Shown here in pieces: positions 1 through 5,961 of a stretch of DNA of 12,557 nucleotides. The position numbers and the translations under genes are program-made. The first letter of the stretch is position 1, and every line of letters starts with the position of its first letter. Where the stretch lies: assembly GCA_964384095.1 (NCBI GenBank), contig CAYLKC010000057.1, positions 1 to 12,557 of the forward strand, written 5' to 3'. The notes under the pieces are model-generated. The model was not told the DNA's origin and made no database searches. It saw only the letters and a program-made list of their open reading frames with translations. This stretch comes from JAITWN01 sp964384095 (GTDB lineage: Bacteria > Pseudomonadota > Gammaproteobacteria > SZUA-140).

Positions 1-646
1 CCGCATTGACCTGCCGGCGCGCATCGAGCAGCTGCCCGCTGTCCATGACGACCTCGATGTCCGCAAGCGGATCCTGGCCGTCGAGGCGGGCGCGGTCCAT
101 GCGCAGGATCGCGAGCTCCTCTGCCGCGTCCGGGTAGTCGATGCGGATCTTCAGCTGAAAGCGGTCGAGCTGCGCCTCGGGCAGCGGATAGGTGCCTTCC
201 TGCTCGATCGGGTTCTGCGTGGCGATGACCAGGAACACCGGCGGCAAGCGGTGCGTCGTGCCGCCGATCGTGACCTGGCGCTCCTGCATCGCCTCGAGGA
301 GGGCGGACTGCACCTTCGGCGGGGCGCGGTTGATCTCGTCGGCGAGGATGATCTCGTGGAAGACCGGTCCCGGCACGAATTCGAAGCGGTGGTCGCGCGG
401 CAGATAGATATCCGTGCCGGTGATGTCGCCGGGAATCATATCCGGCGTGAACTGGATGCGCTGGAAGCCGAGCGCCATGCCGCCGGCGAGGGCGCGCACC
501 GCAGTGGTCTTGGCGAGTCCGGGCGGGCCCTCGAGCAGGGCGTGGCCACCGGTCAGGATCGTCGTCAGCAGGCGCTCGATCAGCCGGGACTGGCCGATCA
601 CGGCGCGCCCGATATGCGCGCGCAGGCGTTCGAAGGGCTCGTTCAT
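1..646 (-). CDS. MoxR-type AAA+ ATPase, N-terminal part (truncated by window edge)
   Basis: Read on the minus strand from the ATG at 646-644, an open frame of 215 codons runs off the window start, so only the N-terminal two thirds of a roughly 300-330-residue protein is seen. The visible part is the AAA+ ATPase core: Walker A GPPGLAKT (residues 40-47), the MoxR-typical stretch FTPDMIPGDITG (66-77), Walker B ILADEINR (100-107), sensor-1 ATQNP (142-146) and an LDRF segment (160-163). MoxR ATPases are cytosolic chaperone-like proteins, usually encoded beside DUF58 and von Willebrand A-domain proteins and used in assembly of metalloenzymes or envelope complexes. Such partners would lie left of this window. 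The start is supported by the family-typical N-terminus; only a poor GGA precedes it. Function beyond the family level cannot be assigned. Confidence 0.95.
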   Translation of the reverse strand, partial: MNEPFERLRAHIGRAVIGQSRLIERLLTTILTGGHALLEGPPGLAKTTAVRALAGGMALGFQRIQFTPDMIPGDITGTDIYLPRDHRFEFVPGPVFHEIILADEINRAPPKVQSALLEAMQERQVTIGGTTHRLPPVFLVIATQNPIEQEGTYPLPEAQLDRFQLKIRIDYPDAAEELAILRMDRARLDGQDPLADIEVVMDSGQLLDARRQVNA

Positions 647-649
647 GTC

Positions 650-686
650 CAACGGGATTCTAACCAAACGGGCGGGTCCGGGACAG
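650..686 (-). promoter_or_regulatory. Possible moxR promoter with very short leader
   Basis: On the minus strand a TAGAAT hexamer (662-657) matches the -10 consensus at five of six bases. It ends only 10 bases before the ATG at 646, so transcription would begin about 4-5 bases before the start codon. The -35 region (CTGTCC, 686-681, spacer 18) is weak, matching three of six. The lack of a good Shine-Dalgarno sequence fits a near-leaderless mRNA. This is inference from motif match only. Confidence 0.3.
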
Positions 687-711
687 CCGGAGACAGATGC
701 ATAGAAAAATG

Positions 712-746
712 CAAATGATAATGAATCGTATTCGTATTGACATTTG
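712..746 (+). promoter_or_regulatory. Putative Fur box upstream of the FecA-like receptor
   Basis: An AT-rich island stands out in otherwise GC-rich DNA. It contains GATAATGAAT (717-726), which resembles the GATAAT hexamer units of Fur operators. It also contains the perfect 11-base palindrome GAATCGTATTC (723-733) and outer arms CAAATG (712-717) and CATTTG (741-746). The island overlaps the predicted -35 hexamer, the expected position for iron-dependent repression by Fur. The match to the classical 19-base box is partial rather than complete, but the gene it precedes is the kind of receptor Fur normally controls. Confidence 0.7.
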
Positions 747-765
747 TATGTGGCCTTGAAATACT
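737..765 (+). promoter_or_regulatory. Predicted sigma-70 promoter of the receptor gene
   Basis: A perfect TTGACA -35 hexamer (737-742) is followed after 17 bases by AATACT (760-765), a four-of-six match to the -10 consensus. The predicted transcript would start near 772, giving a leader of about 60 bases before the ATG at 832. The -35 hexamer lies inside the Fur-box-like island, so bound Fur would block RNA polymerase. Confidence 0.6.
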
Positions 766-811
766 GCCGCCCTCGACCCGGCGACCGTGCTCGCCGGGCG
801 CCATTCACACC

Positions 812-822
812 GGGAGAGGGAG
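812..822 (+). promoter_or_regulatory. Ribosome binding site deciding the receptor start
   Basis: Two GGGAG motifs (812-816 and 818-822) lie 9-15 bases before the ATG at 832. They favour that ATG over an in-frame upstream GTG at 787, which would put 15 extra charged residues before a clear signal peptide. Confidence 0.7.
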
Positions 823-831
823 ACAAGACCG

Positions 832-3057
832 ATGAAACGCTATCACCTGGGGCTGGCCATGCTGACGCTGGGCCTGTCCGTGCCCTGCGCAGCCGTTGCC
901 GAAGAAGACACCCGTCCGCTGTTGCTCGACCGCCTGGTGGTCGTCAGCGACAGTGACCAGCAGCAGGAGGCCGGCGGCTCGGTGCAGTTCCTCGACGCCG
1001 AATTGCTCGACACCTGGTCGTACAGCGACATCAATCGCATCCTGCGCCAGACGCCGGGCGTGTATCTGCAGGAAGAGGAAGGCTACGGCCTGCGCCCGAA
1101 CATCGGCATCCGCGGCTCCGGCACCGACCGCAGCAGCCGCATTGCGATCATGGAGGATGGCGTGCTGATGGCGCCGGCGCCGTATGCCGCGCCGGCCGCG
1201 TACTACTTCCCATTCCTCGGCCGCATCCACGCCGCCGAGGTCGTCAAGGGTCCGGCCTCGATCAAGTACGGGCCGCAGACCGTCGGCGGCGCGATCAACT
1301 TCTATTCGACACCGATCCCGGGCGCGCCCGGCACCGGGGCGGGCGGCAAGCTCGACCTGTTCGGCGGCGATTACGGCACGCGGCGCGCGCATGGCGTCGT
1401 CGGCGGCTGGCTCGACGTCGAGGGCAACCATGACGTCGGCCTGATGTTCGAGACCTTCCAGGACGCAACCACCGGCTTCAAGCGTCTCGATTCCGGCGGC
1501 GACACCGGCTACCGCGTCGAGGACTATGTCGCCAAGCTCGCGATCGAGTCGCGCCCCGGCGCACGCATCGACCAGTCGCTCGAGCTGAAGGTCCAGTCCT
1601 CGACCGAGCGCTCCGACGAGACCTATCTCGGCCTGACCCTCGACGATTTCCGCGCCGATCCGTATCGCCGCTACAACGGCAGCCAGGCCGATGTCATGGA
1701 TGTGAATCACGAGACCCTGCAGGCGACGCACCGGGTCGAACTCGGCAACGGCTTCGACCTGACCACGGTCGTCTACCAGACCGAGACCGCGCGGGCGTGG
1801 TACAAGCTCAACGATGTCAACGGGACCGGCATCAGCGATATCCTCGACGATCCGGCGAACTTCGCAGCCGAATTCGACGCGCTGCAACAGAACAGCGCGG
1901 CCGGCGCGCTGCGCGTGCGCAACAACAACCGCGCCTACGAGACGCAGGGCATCCAGACCGTGCTCGGCAAGTCCTTCGAGACCGGCGCCGCGAGCCATCA
2001 GCTCGAGGCCTCGGTGCGCTGGCACCGCGACGAGGAGGACCGCTTCCAGAATGACGACCGCTACACGATGATCAACGGGACGATGGTGCTCGACAGCGCC
2101 GGCGCGCCGGGCAGCCAGGACAACCGTGTCGGCGAGGCCGAGGCCTGGTCGTTTTTCGTCCGCGACACGATTGCATGGGGCGACTGGGCCTTTGCGCCGG
2201 GCCTGCGCTACGAGCGCATAGACCTGACGCGGACCAACTATTCGACTGCGGACCCGACCCGGGGCGCCGGTCCGACCGCGGTGATCGAGAGCGATCTCGA
2301 CATCTGGATCCCGGGCATGAGCGTGACCTGGCAGCTCGACCCGTCGGTACAGTTGCTGGCCGGCGCCCATCGCGGCTTCTCGAATCCCGGCCCGGGCTCG
2401 ACCGCGGATGCCGAGACCTCGTGGAACTACGAGGCCGGCGTGCGCTATCTGGATGGCCTGCTCGCGCTCGAGGCGATCGGCTTCTACAGCGATTATTCGA
2501 ACCTCGTCGGCACCTGCACCGCGTCGACCGGCGGCGGCTGCGCCATCGGTGAACAGTTCGACGGCGGCAAGGTCGAGGTCAGCGGGCTCGAGCTGATGGC
2601 CAGCTACGACGCCAGTCGCGCGCTCGGCACGAGCCGCATCGGCGTGCCGCTGTCGGCGATCTATACCTGGACGAGGACGGAATTTGGCAGCAGCTTCACG
2701 ACGACCTTCGCGCCCTGGGGGACGGTCGAGGCCGGTGACGAGCTGCCGTATATCCCGGCCCACCAGTTGACGCTGAACGCCGGTCTCACGGGGCCGCGCT
2801 GGCGTACGCAGCTGAGCATGAACTACGTCGACGAGGTGCGCGCCGAGGCCGGCAGCGGCGCGATCCCGGCCGACCGCAAGATCGACAGCCGCGTGCTGCT
2901 CGATCTGACCGCCGAGTTCGATGTCGCCGACCAGGCCGCCGTCTTCGTCGGTGTCGAGAATGTGACCGATGAGGTCTACAACGTCGCCTTCAGCCCCGCC
3001 GGCGCCCGCCCCGGCAAGCCGCGTACGTATCTGGTCGGACTGAAGACCACCTTCTGA
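832..3057 (+). CDS. FecA-like TonB-dependent outer-membrane receptor
   Basis: This 741-residue outer-membrane receptor would import an iron chelate using TonB energy. Residues 1-23 form a signal peptide with an AVA/EE cleavage site. A TonB-box-like segment RLVVVS (34-39) follows directly. The plug domain (about 50-165) contains the FecA-family motifs NIGIRGSG (90-97), the APAPYAAPAAYYFP region (114-127), VVKGPASIKYGP (137-148) and GGAINF (152-157). The rest is the 22-stranded barrel, ending in LKTTF with the terminal Phe recognised by the BAM complex. Two cysteines (C562, C570) sit in a short barrel loop and could form a disulfide. There is no N-terminal STN signalling domain as in E. coli FecA and no FecI/FecR gene nearby. 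Regulation is therefore more likely direct through Fur. The ligand cannot be read from sequence; ferric citrate is only suggested by family resemblance. Confidence 0.93.
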   Translation: MKRYHLGLAMLTLGLSVPCAAVAEEDTRPLLLDRLVVVSDSDQQQEAGGSVQFLDAELLDTWSYSDINRILRQTPGVYLQEEEGYGLRPNIGIRGSGTDRSSRIAIMEDGVLMAPAPYAAPAAYYFPFLGRIHAAEVVKGPASIKYGPQTVGGAINFYSTPIPGAPGTGAGGKLDLFGGDYGTRRAHGVVGGWLDVEGNHDVGLMFETFQDATTGFKRLDSGGDTGYRVEDYVAKLAIESRPGARIDQSLELKVQSSTERSDETYLGLTLDDFRADPYRRYNGSQADVMDVNHETLQATHRVELGNGFDLTTVVYQTETARAWYKLNDVNGTGISDILDDPANFAAEFDALQQNSAAGALRVRNNNRAYETQGIQTVLGKSFETGAASHQLEASVRWHRDEEDRFQNDDRYTMINGTMVLDSAGAPGSQDNRVGEAEAWSFFVRDTIAWGDWAFAPGLRYERIDLTRTNYSTADPTRGAGPTAVIESDLDIWIPGMSVTWQLDPSVQLLAGAHRGFSNPGPGSTADAETSWNYEAGVRYLDGLLALEAIGFYSDYSNLVGTCTASTGGGCAIGEQFDGGKVEVSGLELMASYDASRALGTSRIGVPLSAIYTWTRTEFGSSFTTTFAPWGTVEAGDELPYIPAHQLTLNAGLTGPRWRTQLSMNYVDEVRAEAGSGAIPADRKIDSRVLLDLTAEFDVADQAAVFVGVENVTDEVYNVAFSPAGARPGKPRTYLVGLKTTF

Positions 3058-3084
3058 CCGGCGCCGTCCTCTCTTGTCCCTCGC

Positions 3085-3121
3085 AAGGGTCAGGTCCTCC
3101 CGGGCCTGACCCTTTTGTTTT
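3085..3121 (+). terminator. Rho-independent terminator after the receptor gene
   Basis: A perfect 10-base-pair stem, AAGGGTCAGG (3085-3094) with CCTGACCCTT (3105-3114), encloses a 10-base loop. It runs into the T-rich tract TTTTGTTTT (3113-3121). It lies 28 bases after the stop codon and insulates the receptor from the ccm operon downstream. Confidence 0.95.
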
Positions 3122-3244
3122 GCCTTGTCGCCGGGGGCGTCATATGAGACACTTCCCGGCCACAGTTTCTCCTATCCATTCCATGGCTTACGTCACGATA
3201 TGCGGGACAGTCGCGGAAACGTCCGCCCCGGCGGTGCCTGAGCG

Positions 3245-3862
3245 ATGCTGCAGGGTGAGGCCCTCGCGGCGGTCCGGGGCGATCGCGGCCTGTTCACCGG
3301 GCTGAGCTTCGGGCTCGCGCCCGGCGAGCTCCTCTATGTCAACGGCCCGAACGGCAGCGGCAAGACCACGCTGCTGAGGATGTTGTGCGGGCTGGTGCTG
3401 CCGGCTGCGGGGCGCGTCCTGTGGGACGGCCGGGAGATCGGCGCCCTCGGCGACGGCTTTCGCGCCGAACTCGCCTGGTGCGGTCACTACAACGCGATCA
3501 AGGATGAACTGAGCGCGCTCGAGAACCTGCGCATCGGCGGCCGTCTCGCCGGGCTCGCCGTCGGCGAGGCAGAGGCGCTGGATGCCCTCGCGCGCATCGG
3601 TATGAGCGGTTTCGAGGACCTGCCGACCCGCGTGCTGTCCCAGGGGCAGAAGCGGCGCGTCGGCCTGGCCCGGTTGCTGCTGACGCCGGCCCGGCTGTGG
3701 GTCCTCGACGAGCCCTTCAACGCCCTCGACGTGGCGGCCGTGGAGCTGTTGCGCACGACGATCCGCGCCCATCTTGAACGCGGCGGCCTCGTCGTGCTGA
3801 CCACGCATCAGCCGGTCGCGATCGACGCGGCGACGGTCAAGCAGATCCGGATGGGCGCATGA
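3245..3862 (+). CDS. ccmA: Haem exporter ATPase subunit CcmA
   Basis: CcmA is the cytoplasmic ATP-binding subunit of the CcmABCD complex, which uses ATP to release haem-loaded CcmE from CcmC during System I cytochrome c maturation. The 205-residue protein is a standard-length single ABC domain: Walker A GPNGSGKT (34-41), ABC signature LSQGQ (131-135), Walker B LWVLDEP (151-157) with catalytic E156, D-loop ALD (160-162) and H-loop H188. The short N-terminus up to RGDRGLF matches the family. An in-frame TGA at 3239-3241 excludes any earlier start, although no good Shine-Dalgarno sequence precedes this ATG. It is the first gene of the ccm operon and overlaps ccmB by an ATGA junction (3859-3862). 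Confidence 0.97.
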   Translation: MLQGEALAAVRGDRGLFTGLSFGLAPGELLYVNGPNGSGKTTLLRMLCGLVLPAAGRVLWDGREIGALGDGFRAELAWCGHYNAIKDELSALENLRIGGRLAGLAVGEAEALDALARIGMSGFEDLPTRVLSQGQKRRVGLARLLLTPARLWVLDEPFNALDVAAVELLRTTIRAHLERGGLVVLTTHQPVAIDAATVKQIRMGA

Positions 3863-4542
3863 AGCGGCCGGGTCCCTTCGCTATCCTGTGGTGCATGCTG
3901 GTCCGCGACCTGACGCTGGCCGGCCGCCGGCTCGTCGATGTGATGACGACGCTGGTCTTCTTTGTCATCGTCGTCAGCCTGTTTCCGCTCGGCGTCGGCC
4001 CGGCCCTCGGCATCCTCGAGGCGATCGCGCCGGGCGTGCTGTGGGTCGCCGCGCTGCTGGCGTCGATGCTGTCGCTCGGGCGGCTGTTCAATGCCGATTA
4101 CAGCGACGGCACGCTGGAACAGATGCTGCTTGCGCCCCAGCCGCTGTCGCTGCTGGTGCTGGGCAAGGTCGCCGCGCACTGGCTGGTGACAGGGGCACCG
4201 CTGGTGCTCATCTCGCCGCTGCTGGGCCTCCAGTTTGGCCTCGATGGCGAGGCCCTGTGGGTGCTGATGCTGGCGCTCCTGCTCGGGACCCCGGCGCTGA
4301 GTCTGATCGGCGCCGTCGGCGCCGCGCTGACGCTGGGGTTACGCGGAGGCGGTGTGCTGATATCATTGCTGATTCTGCCTCTGTACGTCCCGGTCCTGAT
4401 CTTCGGCGCCGGGGCAGTCGAGGCGACGGCCGCGGGGATGGACGCCGCGGCGCATCTGTCCCTGCTGGGGGCGTTCCTCGTGCTGACGCTGTGCTTCGGC
4501 CCCTGGGTGACGGCCGCGGCGCTGAGGATCTCGCTCGATTGA
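3859..4542 (+). CDS. ccmB: Haem exporter permease subunit CcmB
   Basis: CcmB is the integral-membrane partner of CcmA in the CcmABCD haem-handling complex. At 227 residues it has the usual length and about six hydrophobic segments: roughly 32-52, 56-72, 96-122, 131-158, 162-187 and 198-223. The conserved region FNADYSDGTLEQML (77-90), at the cytoplasmic coupling interface with the ATPase, is present. The start overlaps the ccmA stop (ATGA), indicating translational coupling. Nothing is truncated or missing. Confidence 0.96.
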   Translation: MKRPGPFAILWCMLVRDLTLAGRRLVDVMTTLVFFVIVVSLFPLGVGPALGILEAIAPGVLWVAALLASMLSLGRLFNADYSDGTLEQMLLAPQPLSLLVLGKVAAHWLVTGAPLVLISPLLGLQFGLDGEALWVLMLALLLGTPALSLIGAVGAALTLGLRGGGVLISLLILPLYVPVLIFGAGAVEATAAGMDAAAHLSLLGAFLVLTLCFGPWVTAAALRISLD

Positions 4543-4562
4543 CTCTGCATGGATCGGCATCG

Positions 4563-5312
4563 ATGAGCATCAACTGGTTCAAGTACGCCTCCCCGGCCAG
4601 CTTCTATCCGCTTGCCGGCACGCTGATCCCGTGGTTCGCGGGCACAGCGGCGGTCCTGACCGTGGCCGGCCTCTATGTCGGTTTCTTTGTCGCCCCGCCG
4701 GACTACCAGCAGGGGGAGGCCTACCGGATCATCTATATCCATGTGCCGGCGGCATGGATGTCGATGTTCATCTACGTCGTCATGGCCGGCTGGGCCGGCG
4801 CCGGGCTGGTCTTCAACACCCGGTTGTCGAGCTATATGGCCCGCGCGCTGGCGCCGACCGGCGCGATCTTCACCTTTGTCGCGCTGTGGACCGGGGCCTT
4901 GTGGGGCAAGCCGATGTGGGGCACCTGGTGGGTCTGGGACGCGCGCCTGACCTCGGAGCTGATCCTGCTGTTTCTGTATCTCGGCTTCATCGCGCTGAAC
5001 GCGGCGATCGACGACCCCCGCCGCGCGGCGCGGGCGAGCGGCCTGCTGGCGCTGGTCGGGGTCGTCAATGTCCCGATCATCTATTTCTCGGTGCAGTGGT
5101 GGAACACGCTGCACCAGGGGGCTTCGATCACCGCGCGCAATGCCCCGACGATGGAGACCTCGATGTTCGTCGGCTTATTGCTCATGACTTTCGCCTTCTG
5201 GCTCTATACCATAGCGATTGCGCTGATGCGCGTCCGCTCGGAGATCCTCGAGCGCGAGCGGCACAGCGACTGGGTCAGCGCCACGGTCGCGGACGAGGCG
5301 CCGCGGGCATGA
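4563..5312 (+). CDS. ccmC: Haem handling protein CcmC
   Basis: CcmC is a six-helix inner-membrane protein that presents haem to CcmE and attaches it covalently. The 249-residue product carries the tryptophan-rich WWD motif WGTWWVWDARLTSELIL (119-135) and the two conserved haem-ligand histidines H60 (RIIYIHVPAAW) and H184 (WWNTLHQG), at the same positions as in E. coli CcmC. The frame is open upstream, but the ATG at 4563 gives the family-typical N-terminus and lies 20 bases after the ccmB stop. No strong Shine-Dalgarno sequence is visible. The stop overlaps the ccmD start by ATGA (5309-5312). Confidence 0.97.
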   Translation: MSINWFKYASPASFYPLAGTLIPWFAGTAAVLTVAGLYVGFFVAPPDYQQGEAYRIIYIHVPAAWMSMFIYVVMAGWAGAGLVFNTRLSSYMARALAPTGAIFTFVALWTGALWGKPMWGTWWVWDARLTSELILLFLYLGFIALNAAIDDPRRAARASGLLALVGVVNVPIIYFSVQWWNTLHQGASITARNAPTMETSMFVGLLLMTFAFWLYTIAIALMRVRSEILERERHSDWVSATVADEAPRA

Positions 5313-5491
5313 TGGAATGGCTGGACATGGGTGGTTATGCCCTTTATGTGTGGGGCTCCTACGGCGTCACCGCGGCCCTGATGGCGGCCGAGGTCATCGC
5401 GCTGGTGCATGGCCGGCGAACTCTGCTGCGTCGTCTGGGTCGAATCCATCGTAATCCGTCAGTGGGGATGAATCATGAAACCCAGACATAA
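5309..5491 (+). CDS. ccmD: Haem exporter accessory protein CcmD
   Basis: CcmD is a small single-pass membrane protein that holds CcmABC and CcmE together and is needed for release of holo-CcmE. The product has 60 residues. The diagnostic start MGGYALYVWGSYGVT (7-21) leads into a transmembrane segment (about 11-33) and a basic cytoplasmic tail, RRTLLRRLGRIHR (36-48). It overlaps ccmC at its start (ATGA) and ccmE by 17 bases at its end, so translation of the three is probably coupled. The gene is short and weakly conserved outside the N-terminal motif, so position in the operon supports the call strongly. Confidence 0.95.
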   Translation: MMEWLDMGGYALYVWGSYGVTAALMAAEVIALVHGRRTLLRRLGRIHRNPSVGMNHETQT

Positions 5492-5942
5492 GCGGCTGGC
5501 CTTCGTGGCCGTCGGCCTGGCCGGGATCGGTATTGCTACGGCGTTGATCCTCAATGCCTTCCAGGGGAACCTCGTGTTCTTCTTCACGCCCAGCCAGGTG
5601 GCGGAGAACGAGGCCCCGATCGATCGCAAGTTCCGGCTCGGCGGCATGGTCGAGGAGGGCAGCGTCGTGCGCGAGTCCGATGGGCTGACCGTGCGTTTCC
5701 TCGTCACCGACACCGCACGCAGCGTGCCGGTCGTGTACACCGGCATCCTGCCCGACCTGTTCCGCGAGGGGCAGGGGGTCGTGACCCAGGGTCGGCTCGA
5801 CGACAACGGCCTGTTTCGCGCCGAGGAGGTGCTGGCGCGGCATGACGAGACCTACATGGCGCCAGAGGTCGCGGAGGCGCTGAAACGCGCGGGCGCGACC
5901 ATCGGCGAGGACGGCGTACCGATACCGGCGAACGCCAACTAG
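5475..5942 (+). CDS. ccmE: Periplasmic haem chaperone CcmE
   Basis: CcmE carries haem from CcmC to the CcmF/CcmH ligase in the periplasm through a covalent bond to a histidine. The 155-residue protein has an N-terminal membrane anchor (8-28) followed by the OB-fold domain. The key motif is LARHDETYMAPE (120-131), with haem-binding H123 and nearby Y127, as in the HxxxY type of CcmE. The flexible C-terminal tail after about residue 132 is typical. GGGGA (5464-5468) gives a ribosome site 6 bases before the ATG, inside the end of ccmD. Confidence 0.97.
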   Translation: MKPRHKRLAFVAVGLAGIGIATALILNAFQGNLVFFFTPSQVAENEAPIDRKFRLGGMVEEGSVVRESDGLTVRFLVTDTARSVPVVYTGILPDLFREGQGVVTQGRLDDNGLFRAEEVLARHDETYMAPEVAEALKRAGATIGEDGVPIPANAN

Positions 5943-5961
5943 GGACAGGGGGAGAGGATCG

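Noticed and set aside
251..718. A 155-codon plus-strand open frame at the left end
   Set aside because: It is antisense to the clear MoxR ATPase frame, whose Walker A, Walker B and sensor-1 motifs are intact.
805..2763. A 652-codon open frame on the minus strand across the receptor gene
   Set aside because: It is antisense to a clear TonB-dependent receptor, is rich in Arg/Ala/Gly as expected from high-GC codon structure, and shows no recognisable motif.
3223..3234. CCGCC/GGCGG inverted repeat just before ccmA
   Set aside because: The loop would be only two bases and the motif is common by chance in GC-rich DNA; no T-tract or operator resemblance supports it.
3120..3305. A small 61-codon open frame between the terminator and ccmA
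   Set aside because: It overlaps ccmA in another frame and has no ribosome site or recognisable features; chance is the simpler explanation.
3888..4562. An apparent N-terminal extension or fusion upstream of CcmC
   Set aside because: The frame stays open through ccmB only because of GC bias; its residues are Arg/Gly/Ala-rich and unlike CcmC, while CcmB is encoded in another frame with full family features.
4098..5114. A long minus-strand open frame across ccmB and ccmC
   Set aside because: It runs opposite two well-conserved membrane-protein genes and has low-complexity Arg/Asp/Gln-rich composition with no domain signal.
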